From Kitasatospora sp. MAA4 (lineage in GTDB: Bacteria; Actinomycetota; Actinomycetes; Streptomycetales; Streptomycetaceae): a DNA stretch of 64,000 nucleotides. The stretch spans positions 124,001 to 188,000 of the forward strand of contig NZ_JARZAI010000013.1 of NCBI RefSeq assembly GCF_029893355.1, written 5' to 3'. The position numbers and the translations under genes are program-made. The notes under the pieces are model-generated. The model saw nothing but the letters and a program-made list of their open reading frames with translations, made no database searches and had not been told where the DNA came from. This document shows, one piece after another, positions 57,599-64,000 of this stretch (the stretch's first letter is position 1; each line of letters opens with the position of its first letter).

Positions 57599-58924
57599 AT
57601 GGCGGACCTCTCCCCTGCCGGTTCCGGCCTGCCCACAGCGCAGTCGCCCGGTACCCGGCTCTCGGAGGCCCTGCACACCCTGGAGCTCGCCCCGCGAACC
57701 CAGCTCCAGCTCGCCGCGCTCAGCCGCTGGAACGCGATGCGCGGCATCCGCGTCGGCCTCTGCGCCGCCGCGCTGCTCCTGCTCCTGATCGGGGCCAACC
57801 TCGCCACCCCGGTCTACCCGCTGCTCCAGGCCCAGCTCGGCCTGACCGCCTTCGACACCACGCTGCTCTTCACCGTGTACATCTTCGCGCTGGTGCCGGT
57901 GCTGGCCGCCGTCGGGCACTGGTCCGACCTGCTCGGCCGGCGCGCGCTGATCCTGCCCGCCGTCGCCCTCGCGGCCAGCGGCGACGCGATCTTCGCCACC
58001 GCGAACAGCTTCGGCCAGCTGGCCGCCGGACGGGCCGTCCAGGGCATAGCCGTGGCGCTGGCCACCGGCGCCGCCGGGGCCGCGCTCGGCGACCTGCTGC
58101 CCGACCGGCCCACCCTGGCCGCCAAGCTCACGCTGGCCTGCTCGGCGGGCGGGGTCGCGCTCGGCCCGATCGTCGGCGCCTCGCTGGCCGGCGGCGCGCA
58201 CCCGCTGCTGACCCCGTTCCTCGCGCACGCGGTGGCCCTGCTGGTGCTCTGCGTCCCGCTCTCCCTGGTGCACCCCCGGATGCCCGGTGCCCGCCGCCCG
58301 GCCACCGCGCCGCCGCGCGTCACCGCCCCCGTCCACCTGCGGCCGCGCCGCCTGGCGCTGCCCGCGCAGGGCCGCCGGGAGTTCCTGCTCGCGGCGGGCA
58401 CCGGATTCATCTCGTACGCGGTCTTCGGCGTCTTCCTGAGCCTGGCACCGGCCTTCTCCGCCGGTCTGCTGCACACCCACTCACGGATGGTCGGCGCGGT
58501 CGTCGCCGCCCTGCTGCTGGGCTCCTCGGCCGTCGCCCAGCTGCTCGTCCCGCCCACCCGGGACCGCCGACTGGTGGCCCTGGGCATGACCGGACTGGCG
58601 CTGGGCCTCGCCCTGGTCGTGGTCGCGCAGTACGCACAGGTGCCGGCCCTGCTCTTCGCCGGCAGCGTCATCGGCGGCGCCTGCCAGGGCGTGGCGTTCC
58701 GCTCGCTCTTCACCACCGCCGTCGCCGCGATGGACCCGTCCCGCCGCAGCAGCGAGATGAGCGCCCTGTGGGTGATCGTCTACATGGGCAGCTCGCTCCC
58801 CATCGTCGCCGTCGGCGCCCTGTCGCGGACCTACGGCCTGCTCCCGGCCGTCAGCGGCTTCGCCGTGCTGGCCGCCACGGCCTGCCTGGGCCTGGCGGGG
58901 GCGGTGCTACGAAGGCGGAGTTAG
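57599..58924 (+). CDS. MFS transporter
   Basis: A 441-residue major facilitator with about 12 transmembrane helices. After a 50-residue cytoplasmic N-terminus the first helix is GLCAAALLLLLIGANLATPVYPLL; the loop 2-3 motif A reads GHWSDLLGRRALILP; motif C-like GGVALGPIVGASLAGG suggests a drug/H+ antiporter. The ATG at 57599 has AGGAGA eight bases upstream; longer readings through the upstream gap lack coding character. Substrate unknown. Its stop overlaps the convergent Uma2-like gene by 4 bases. Confidence 0.9.
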   Translation: MADLSPAGSGLPTAQSPGTRLSEALHTLELAPRTQLQLAALSRWNAMRGIRVGLCAAALLLLLIGANLATPVYPLLQAQLGLTAFDTTLLFTVYIFALVPVLAAVGHWSDLLGRRALILPAVALAASGDAIFATANSFGQLAAGRAVQGIAVALATGAAGAALGDLLPDRPTLAAKLTLACSAGGVALGPIVGASLAGGAHPLLTPFLAHAVALLVLCVPLSLVHPRMPGARRPATAPPRVTAPVHLRPRRLALPAQGRREFLLAAGTGFISYAVFGVFLSLAPAFSAGLLHTHSRMVGAVVAALLLGSSAVAQLLVPPTRDRRLVALGMTGLALGLALVVVAQYAQVPALLFAGSVIGGACQGVAFRSLFTTAVAAMDPSRRSSEMSALWVIVYMGSSLPIVAVGALSRTYGLLPAVSGFAVLAATACLGLAGAVLRRRS

Positions 58925-59580
58925 TCGGACCAGGGGCGCCAGAGCTCGGTGGAGATCTCGACGCCGAACGGCTCCGGCAACGCTACGACGTCGCCGAACT
59001 TCCAGGCGCTGAGCGTCCGGTAGGTACCGGCCAGGTGGTCCGGCTCACCGAACAGGGTGACGCCGGGCCGCCCCGGATCCCGGTCCACCAGCAGGTGGTA
59101 GGGAACCCGTGCGCGCGCGTAGCCGCTCCACTTGGTGGCCTGCTGACGACGACCGAAGACCGGCTCGCGGTCGTTCTGAGCGTTGGACTTCGAGGTCACC
59201 TCGACGACCAGGTCCAGCTGATGGGGGTACAGGTGGAGCGCCTCGGCCGCACGGCTCCGGGCCGCGGTTTCGACAGGCAGCACGACCAGGTCCGGGATGT
59301 ACCCGTCACCGATCTCGACGACGTCGAGGTTGATCGCCTGCACCGCCTGCCAGGAGAAGCCAGGGTCCCTGAACCTGGCATAGGCGAACGCCTCCGCGAT
59401 GTCGGTCAGAATCGCGGCATGCGGAAACACCGGTGCAGGTGACACGACGAACTCCCCTCCGACCACCTCGACCCGCGTACCGTCGTCCGGGAGCCGCAGG
59501 TACTCGGCGAGCTCTCCCCGGGCCCACATGGCGTACGGCGAGTCGGGCAGTGTCCACTGTCCGAAAGCAACCACAGACAT
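58921..59580 (-). CDS. Uma2-family (DUF820) putative restriction-like endonuclease
   Basis: A 219-residue protein of the Uma2/DUF820 family, recognised by LRLPDDGTRVEVVGGEFVVSPAP, VEIGDGYIPDLVVLPVE, QLDLVVEVTSKSNAQNDREP and the late KWSGYARARVPYHLLVDRDP. The PD...EVTSKS residues form a PD-(D/E)xK-like nuclease site. Such genes are often numerous in streptomycetes and cyanobacteria and of unknown biological role. ATG 59580 follows GGAAGGAG. Confidence 0.88.
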   Translation of the reverse strand: MSVVAFGQWTLPDSPYAMWARGELAEYLRLPDDGTRVEVVGGEFVVSPAPVFPHAAILTDIAEAFAYARFRDPGFSWQAVQAINLDVVEIGDGYIPDLVVLPVETAARSRAAEALHLYPHQLDLVVEVTSKSNAQNDREPVFGRRQQATKWSGYARARVPYHLLVDRDPGRPGVTLFGEPDHLAGTYRTLSAWKFGDVVALPEPFGVEISTELWRPWSD

Positions 59581-59635
59581 CTCGGCACTCCTTCCACGGT
59601 CGCGGGACCAGCTTGGCCCAGGGTAGGCACATACA

Positions 59636-59686
59636 CCGCTGCCGCGTGGATCATTCCCCCGAAGGAGTGGATCCACGCGGCAGCGG
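59636..59686 (-). terminator. 17-bp stem terminator of the SUF operon
   Basis: CCGCTGCCGCGTGGATC pairs exactly with GATCCACGCGGCAGCGG across a 17-base loop, 18 bases beyond the last gene of the SUF operon. Confidence 0.85.
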
Positions 59687-59704
59687 GTAACGCTCAGCGC
59701 CGAC

Positions 59705-60118
59705 TCAGACGTTGAAGCCCAGGGCGCGCAGCTGGTCGCGGCCGTCGTCGGTGATCTTGTCCGGGCCCCACGGCGGCATCCAGACCCAGTTGATCCGCAG
59801 ATCCTGGACGAGGCCCTCGGTGGCGGTCTTGGCCTGGTCCTCGATCACGTCGGTCAGCGGGCAGGCCGCCGAGGTGAGGGTCATGTCGATGGTGGCCACG
59901 TCGGACTCGTCGATGTGGATGCCATAGATCAGACCCAGGTTGACCACGTCGATGCCCAGCTCGGGGTCGACGACGTCCATCAGGGCCTCGGTGAGGTCCT
60001 CGACGGAGACGGTGCCGGCCGTGGTGCCGACGATGACGGTCGGTCCCTCGGACGCGACGGCCGGCGTTTCGGCTTCGGAGCCGGTGTCCGTTCCGGCGTC
60101 GGTTTCGGTGTCGCTCAT
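59705..60118 (-). CDS. SufT-like metal-sulfur cluster assembly factor (DUF59/MIP18)
   Basis: A 137-residue protein. After an acidic Thr/Glu-rich N-terminal tail (about 40 residues) comes the DUF59 domain: VEDLTEALMDVVDPELGIDVVNLGLIYGIHID, DMTLTSAACPLTDVIEDQAKTAT and INWVWMPPWGPDKITDDGRDQLRALGF. The Cys in TSAACPL is the conserved one. It is the last gene of the SUF operon, 19 bases after sufU, and likely helps maturation or transfer of Fe-S clusters. Confidence 0.92.
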   Translation of the reverse strand: MSDTETDAGTDTGSEAETPAVASEGPTVIVGTTAGTVSVEDLTEALMDVVDPELGIDVVNLGLIYGIHIDESDVATIDMTLTSAACPLTDVIEDQAKTATEGLVQDLRINWVWMPPWGPDKITDDGRDQLRALGFNV

Positions 60119-60137
60119 GTGTGGGTTCCTCTTGGTT

Positions 60138-60590
60138 TCAGTCGTTGACGACCGGCTGGCCGGCGAGCGCCTTGGCGGTGGCGTCCTTCCAGGCCATCCA
60201 GCTCAGCAGTGCGCACTTCACTCGGGCCGGGTACTTGGAGACGCCGGCGAACGCGACGGCGTCCTCCAGGAGTTCCTCGTCGCCCTCGCCCTGGCCCTTG
60301 CTCTGCATCAGCTCCAGGAACGCCTCCTGGATGGCCTGCCCGTCGCCGACCGTCCGGCCGACCACCAGCTCGTTCAGCACCGAGGCGCTGGCCTGGCTGA
60401 TCGAGCAGCCCTGTGACTCGTAGCTGATGTCCGCGACGACCGCGCCGTCCAGCCGTACCCGCAGTGTGATCTCGTCGCCGCAGGTCGGGTTGACGTGGTG
60501 CACCTCGGCGTCACCGTCCCGCAGCCCCTTGCCGTGGGGGTTGCGGTAGTGGTCCAGGATGATCTCCTGGTACATGGAGTCGAGCTTCAT
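60138..60590 (-). CDS. sufU: SufU, iron-sulfur assembly sulfurtransferase
   Basis: A 150-residue NifU/IscU-like protein: MYQEIILDHYRNPHGKGLRD, the zinc/sulfur-accepting cysteines in NPTCGDEITLRV, YESQGCSISQASASVL and PARVKCALLSWMAW. It accepts persulfide sulfur from SufS, encoded 15 bases upstream. The GHxRD-region insert typical of SufU (NELVVGRTVGDGQA) is present. Length is standard. Confidence 0.95.
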   Translation of the reverse strand: MKLDSMYQEIILDHYRNPHGKGLRDGDAEVHHVNPTCGDEITLRVRLDGAVVADISYESQGCSISQASASVLNELVVGRTVGDGQAIQEAFLELMQSKGQGEGDEELLEDAVAFAGVSKYPARVKCALLSWMAWKDATAKALAGQPVVND

Positions 60591-60605
60591 GCTTCAGGCA
60601 CCGCC

Positions 60606-61886
60606 TCAGCCGAAGAAGTTGCGGACGTGGTGCAGGCCGTCGATCAGCTGGTCGACCTCGGCCTGCGTGTTGTACAGGTAGAACGACGCCCGGGTGGTCG
60701 CCGGAATTCCGTACCGCAGGCAGACCGGCCGCGCGCAGTGGTGGCCGACGCGCACCGCGATGCCCTGCTCGTCGAGCACCTGGCCGACGTCGTGCGGGTG
60801 GATGTCGCCCAGCACGAAGGAGATCGCCGCACCGCGGTCGACGGCCGTGCGCGGGCCGATGATCCGCAGGTCGGGGACCTCCTGCAGGCGCGCCACCGCG
60901 TACTCGGTGATGGCGTGCTCGTGCGCGGCGATCTTGTCCATGCCGATGTTCGCCAGGTAGTCGATGGCCGCGCCGAGTCCGACCGCCTGGGCGATCGGCG
61001 GGGTGCCGGCCTCGAACTTGTGCGGCGCCGGGGCGTAGGTGGAGGAGCCCATCGTGACGGTCTCGATCATCTCGCCGCCGCCCAGGAACGGCGGGAGGTC
61101 CTCCAGCAGCTCCTGACGGCCCCACAGCACGCCGATCCCCGTGGGGGCCAGCATCTTGTGGCCGGTGAAGGCGACGAAGTCGGCCTCCAGCGCCTGGACG
61201 TCCAGCACCATGTGCGGGGCGGCCTGCGAGGCGTCGATCAGCACCAGCGCGCCGACGTCCTGCGCGCGGCGGACGATCGTCTCGACCGGGTTGACCGTGC
61301 CCAGCAGGTTGGAGACCAGCGTGAAGGAGACGATCTTCGTCTTCTCGGTGATCAGCTCGTTGATGTTGCTCAGGTCCAGCCGGCCGTCGTCGGTCAGGCC
61401 GAACCACTTCAGCTTCGCGCCGGTGCGCTGCGAGAGCAGCTGCCACGGGACGATGTTGGAGTGGTGCTCCATCTCGGTGATGACGATCTCGGCGTCGGCG
61501 TCCACCCGGTAGGGCTCGTCGGCCCAACCGAGCATGTTGGCCACCAGGTTGAGCGACTCCGAGGCGTTCTTCGTGAAGATCACCTCGTCCCGGCTCGGCG
61601 CGTTGATGAAGGCCGCGACCTTGTCGCGAGCACCCTCGTACAGCGCCGTGGCCTCCTCGGCCAGGACGTGGACGCCACGGTGCACATTGGCGTTGTGCTG
61701 CTCGTAGTAGGCGTTCAGCGCGTCCAGCACCTGACGGGGCTTCTGCGAAGTCGCCGCGTTGTCCAGGTAGACCAGGGGCTTGCCGTCGTGCAGCACGCGC
61801 TGCAGGATCGGGAAGTCCTTCCGGATCGCGTCGGTGTCGAGGAGACCGGTCAGCGCTGTGAACGCCGAGCCAGAAGTGGTTGTCAC
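60606..61886 (-). CDS. sufS: SufS, cysteine desulfurase (PLP)
   Basis: A 426-residue class V aminotransferase-fold desulfurase. Markers: YLDNAATSQKPRQVLDALNAYY, NVHRGVHVLAEEAT, the PLP lysine in FVAFTGHKMLAPTGIGVLWG and the active-site Cys in VRVGHHCARPVCLRYG. It mobilises sulfur from cysteine for the SUF scaffold. It starts with GTG 61886, overlapping the sufC stop by four bases (GTGA), so translation is coupled. Confidence 0.96.
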   Translation of the reverse strand: MTTTSGSAFTALTGLLDTDAIRKDFPILQRVLHDGKPLVYLDNAATSQKPRQVLDALNAYYEQHNANVHRGVHVLAEEATALYEGARDKVAAFINAPSRDEVIFTKNASESLNLVANMLGWADEPYRVDADAEIVITEMEHHSNIVPWQLLSQRTGAKLKWFGLTDDGRLDLSNINELITEKTKIVSFTLVSNLLGTVNPVETIVRRAQDVGALVLIDASQAAPHMVLDVQALEADFVAFTGHKMLAPTGIGVLWGRQELLEDLPPFLGGGEMIETVTMGSSTYAPAPHKFEAGTPPIAQAVGLGAAIDYLANIGMDKIAAHEHAITEYAVARLQEVPDLRIIGPRTAVDRGAAISFVLGDIHPHDVGQVLDEQGIAVRVGHHCARPVCLRYGIPATTRASFYLYNTQAEVDQLIDGLHHVRNFFG

Positions 61887-62647
61887 TCGGAAGCGCCGCC
61901 CTTCACGTAAGACTCGTAGCCCTCGTTCTCCAGCTTGTCCGCGAGCTCGGCGCCGCCGGACTCCACGATGCGACCGGCCGAGAACACGTGCACGTAGTCG
62001 GGCTTGATGTACTTCAGGATGCGCGTGTAGTGGGTCACCAGCAGGGTGCCGACCTCGCCGCTGGCGGCGACCCGGTTGATGCCCTCGGAGACCTGGCGCA
62101 GCGCGTCGACGTCCAGACCGGAGTCGGTCTCGTCGAGGATCGCGATCTTCGGCTTGAGGAGCTCCAGCTGGAGGATCTCGTGGCGCTTCTTCTCGCCGCC
62201 GGAGAAGCCCTCGTTGACGTTGCGCTCGGCGAAGGCCGGGTCCATGTGCAGGGCCGCCATCGCCTCCTTGACCTCCTTGACCCAGAGCCGCAGCTTCGGG
62301 GCCTCGCCGCGCACGGCCGTGGCCGCGGTGCGCAGGAAGTTGGAGACCGAGACGCCGGGGACCTCGACCGGGTACTGCATGGCGAGGAAGACGCCGGCGC
62401 GGGCGCGCTCGTCGACGGACATCGCCAGGACGTCCTCGCCGTCCAGCAGCACCTGGCCGCTGGTGACGTTGTACTTGGGGTGGCCCGCCAGCGAGTACGC
62501 CAGGGTCGACTTGCCGGAGCCGTTCGGGCCCATGATGGCGTGCGTCTCGCCCTGCTTGACGGTCAGATCGACGCCGCGCAGGATCTCGCGGGGACCGCCC
62601 TCGGCGTTGACGGAGACGTGCAGGTCACGAATTTCAAGGGTTGCCAT
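61883..62647 (-). CDS. sufC: SufC, Fe-S assembly ATPase
   Basis: A 254-residue ABC-type ATPase: Walker A MGPNGSGKSTLAYSLAG, the SufC-specific QYPVEVPGVSVSNFLRTA, signature FSGGEKKRHEILQLELL and Walker B IAILDETDSGLDVDALR. It powers the SufBCD scaffold. The gene follows the Rieske ferredoxin gene by 6 bases. Confidence 0.97.
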   Translation of the reverse strand: MATLEIRDLHVSVNAEGGPREILRGVDLTVKQGETHAIMGPNGSGKSTLAYSLAGHPKYNVTSGQVLLDGEDVLAMSVDERARAGVFLAMQYPVEVPGVSVSNFLRTAATAVRGEAPKLRLWVKEVKEAMAALHMDPAFAERNVNEGFSGGEKKRHEILQLELLKPKIAILDETDSGLDVDALRQVSEGINRVAASGEVGTLLVTHYTRILKYIKPDYVHVFSAGRIVESGGAELADKLENEGYESYVKGGASE

Positions 62648-62653
62648 GGGGAC

Positions 62654-62971
62654 TCAGGACTCCTGGGTGACGGAGACGAGCACATCGTCCCCTTCGATCT
62701 TGACGGGGTAAACGGGGACCGGCCGGGTGGCGGGCAGTCCCGACGGCTTGCCGGTCCGCAGGTCGAAGCTGGAGCCGTGCAGCCAGCACTCGATCATGCA
62801 GTCCTCGACCTCGCCCTCGGACAGCGAGACGTTCGCGTGCGAGCAGATGTCGTTGATCGCGAACACCTCGCCCTCGGTGCGGACGACCGAGACCGGCACC
62901 CCGTCGAGCTCGACGCGCTTGGGGGTGTCCTCGGCCAGGTCGCTCAGCGAGCAGACGCGCAGGAATGCCAT
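62654..62971 (-). CDS. Rieske [2Fe-2S] ferredoxin of the SUF operon
   Basis: A 105-residue Rieske-type protein with cluster ligands C-x-H in INDICSHANVSLSEG and C-x2-H in MIECWLHGSSFDLRTGKPSG. It resembles bifunctional dioxygenase ferredoxin subunits, which are regularly embedded between sufD and sufC in actinobacteria. It probably donates electrons for cluster assembly. Start ATG overlaps the sufD stop (TGATG). Confidence 0.93.
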   Translation of the reverse strand: MAFLRVCSLSDLAEDTPKRVELDGVPVSVVRTEGEVFAINDICSHANVSLSEGEVEDCMIECWLHGSSFDLRTGKPSGLPATRPVPVYPVKIEGDDVLVSVTQES

Positions 62972-64000
62972 CAGACGTTGGCTTCCAGCTCGGCTTCGAT
63001 CTTCTCCATCAGGTGGTCGTGCAGCTCGGGGACCCCGATCTGCTGGACCAGCTCGGCGAAGAAGCCGCGGACCACCAGGCGCCGCGCCTCGTCCTGCGGG
63101 ATCCCGCGGGACTGCAGGTAGAAGAGCTGCTCGTCGTCGAAGCGGCCGGTCGCCGAGGCGTGCCCGGCACCGACGATCTCGCCGGTCTCGATCTCCAGGT
63201 TCGGGATCGAGTCGACCCGGGCGCCGTCGGTGAGCACCAGGTTGCGGTTGTGCTCGTAGGTGTCGGTGCCCTCGGCGGCGGCGCGGATCAGCACGTCGCC
63301 GACCCAGACCGCGTGCGCGTCCTTGCCCTGCAGGGCGCCCTTGTAGACCACGTTGGACCGGCAGTGCGGCATGTCGTGGTCGATCACCAGGCGGTGCTCC
63401 AGGTGCTGGCCGGCGTCCGCGAAGTAGAGGCCGAACAGCTCGGCCTCGCCGCCGGGGGCCGCGTAGGTGACCCGCGGGTGGATCCGGACCAGGTCGCCGC
63501 CGAAGGTGACGACCACGGACTTGAGCGAGGCGTCCCGGCCGATCAGCGCGGTCTGCTGGACGGCGTGCACCGCGTCGCGGTCCCAGTCCTGGATGGAGAC
63601 GAAGGTGAGCTTCGCGCCGTCGCCGACCAGCAGTTCGACGTTGGCGGCGCGGGTGCCGGTGCCGGTGTGGTTGATCACCACGACGGCCTCGGCGAACGGC
63701 TTGACGTCGATCACCACGTGGGCGAAGCGGGTGCCGCCCTCGCCGTGCACGTCCACCTTGACCGGCTCGGTGAGCACGGCGTCCTTCGGAACGGTGATGA
63801 CCAGCGCCTGCTGGAAGGCGCTGTACGCCTGCGCGGCGACCCGGTCGACCGGCTTGCCGGCCTTGCCGAGCCGGGCGTCCTCGCGGCCGACGGTCTCGGC
63901 GGTGACGCCGTCGGGCAGGCTCAGTTCGAGCTTGTCCTCACCGGTCGCGGCGGCTGCGGCGGTGCCGTCGTGCAGACCGGCGAGGCGGTGCATCGGCGTG
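62971..64000 (-). CDS. sufD: SufD, Fe-S cluster scaffold subunit (partial, runs off the right edge)
   Basis: The C-terminal 342 residues or so of SufD. Family features: VITVPKDAVLTEPVKVDVHGEGG, FVSIQDWDRDAVHAVQQTALIG, EHRLVIDHDMPHCRSNVVYKGALQGK, and the terminal SIPNLEIETGEIVGAGHASATGRFDDEQLFYLQSRGIPQDEARRLVVRGFF. The gene continues to the right, where sufB and the SufR-type regulator are expected. It is followed in the same operon by the Rieske ferredoxin, sufC, sufS, sufU and the SufT-like gene. Confidence 0.95.
   Translation of the reverse strand, partial: TPMHRLAGLHDGTAAAAATGEDKLELSLPDGVTAETVGREDARLGKAGKPVDRVAAQAYSAFQQALVITVPKDAVLTEPVKVDVHGEGGTRFAHVVIDVKPFAEAVVVINHTGTGTRAANVELLVGDGAKLTFVSIQDWDRDAVHAVQQTALIGRDASLKSVVVTFGGDLVRIHPRVTYAAPGGEAELFGLYFADAGQHLEHRLVIDHDMPHCRSNVVYKGALQGKDAHAVWVGDVLIRAAAEGTDTYEHNRNLVLTDGARVDSIPNLEIETGEIVGAGHASATGRFDDEQLFYLQSRGIPQDEARRLVVRGFFAELVQQIGVPELHDHLMEKIEAELEANV

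Overview
The window is high-GC actinobacterial DNA, almost certainly from a Streptomycetaceae chromosome (Streptomyces, Kitasatospora or a close relative). The signs are a very strong G/C bias at third codon positions, many GTG/TTG starts, an SsgA-like sporulation protein, an actinobacterial SUF operon order, XRE/PucR/PadR/BlaI regulators of streptomycete type, and a rare TTA codon in one ABC-transporter gene. No tRNA, rRNA or CRISPR array is visible.

Layout: 0-4.4 kb holds a partial XRE regulator, small unknown genes, and a pair made of an endonuclease/exonuclease/phosphatase-like protein with a degenerate active site and a Tat-exported phosphocholine-type phospholipase C. 4.4-9 kb (minus strand) carries two unknown proteins and an operon of an alpha/beta hydrolase with Cys in the nucleophile position, a class II asparagine synthetase and an FMN reductase. 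9.1-10.9 kb is a two-gene aminoalkylphosphonate catabolism module (HAD phosphonatase-like enzyme plus FAD oxidoreductase). 11.1-14 kb has PAP2 and DedA membrane proteins back to back with a BlaI/M56 pair controlled by two tandem perfect dyads. 14-21.7 kb holds a PfkB kinase, a GAF regulator, an SsgA-like protein, a membrane-anchored Pro/Thr/Ser-rich protein preceded by a 24-bp inverted repeat, a two-domain TerD protein and release factor 3. 21.7-31.1 kb has a membrane protein with a TetR regulator, an S53 peptidase, a MarR regulator facing an alpha/beta hydrolase, and a PadR-ABC-FtsX operon.

31.1-46.7 kb is the accessory core, a polymorphic toxin locus. A 2694-residue exported RHS/Hint protein carries a lectin-like beta-propeller inserted in its RHS shell and ends in a roughly 124-residue toxin tail with an adjacent immunity candidate. 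About 2 kb downstream lies an orphan toxin tail that starts exactly inside the Hint C-terminus and has its own immunity candidate. Between the two is the wreck of an integrative element: a 5'-truncated tyrosine integrase and two small coupled genes, bracketed by near-identical 22/23-bp repeats. Divergently transcribed from the RHS gene is a 1363-residue secreted LamG protein.

46.8-64 kb returns to core functions: a membrane protein, a YqjF-like protein, a LysE exporter, proline catabolism (proline dehydrogenase, P5C dehydrogenase and a divergent PucR regulator), an acidic unknown protein, an MFS transporter, a Uma2-type protein, and the SUF iron-sulfur cluster operon (sufD partial, Rieske ferredoxin, sufC, sufS, sufU, sufT-like), which runs off the right edge. 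Most convergent gene pairs are separated by long GC-rich hairpins that I annotate as bidirectional terminators.
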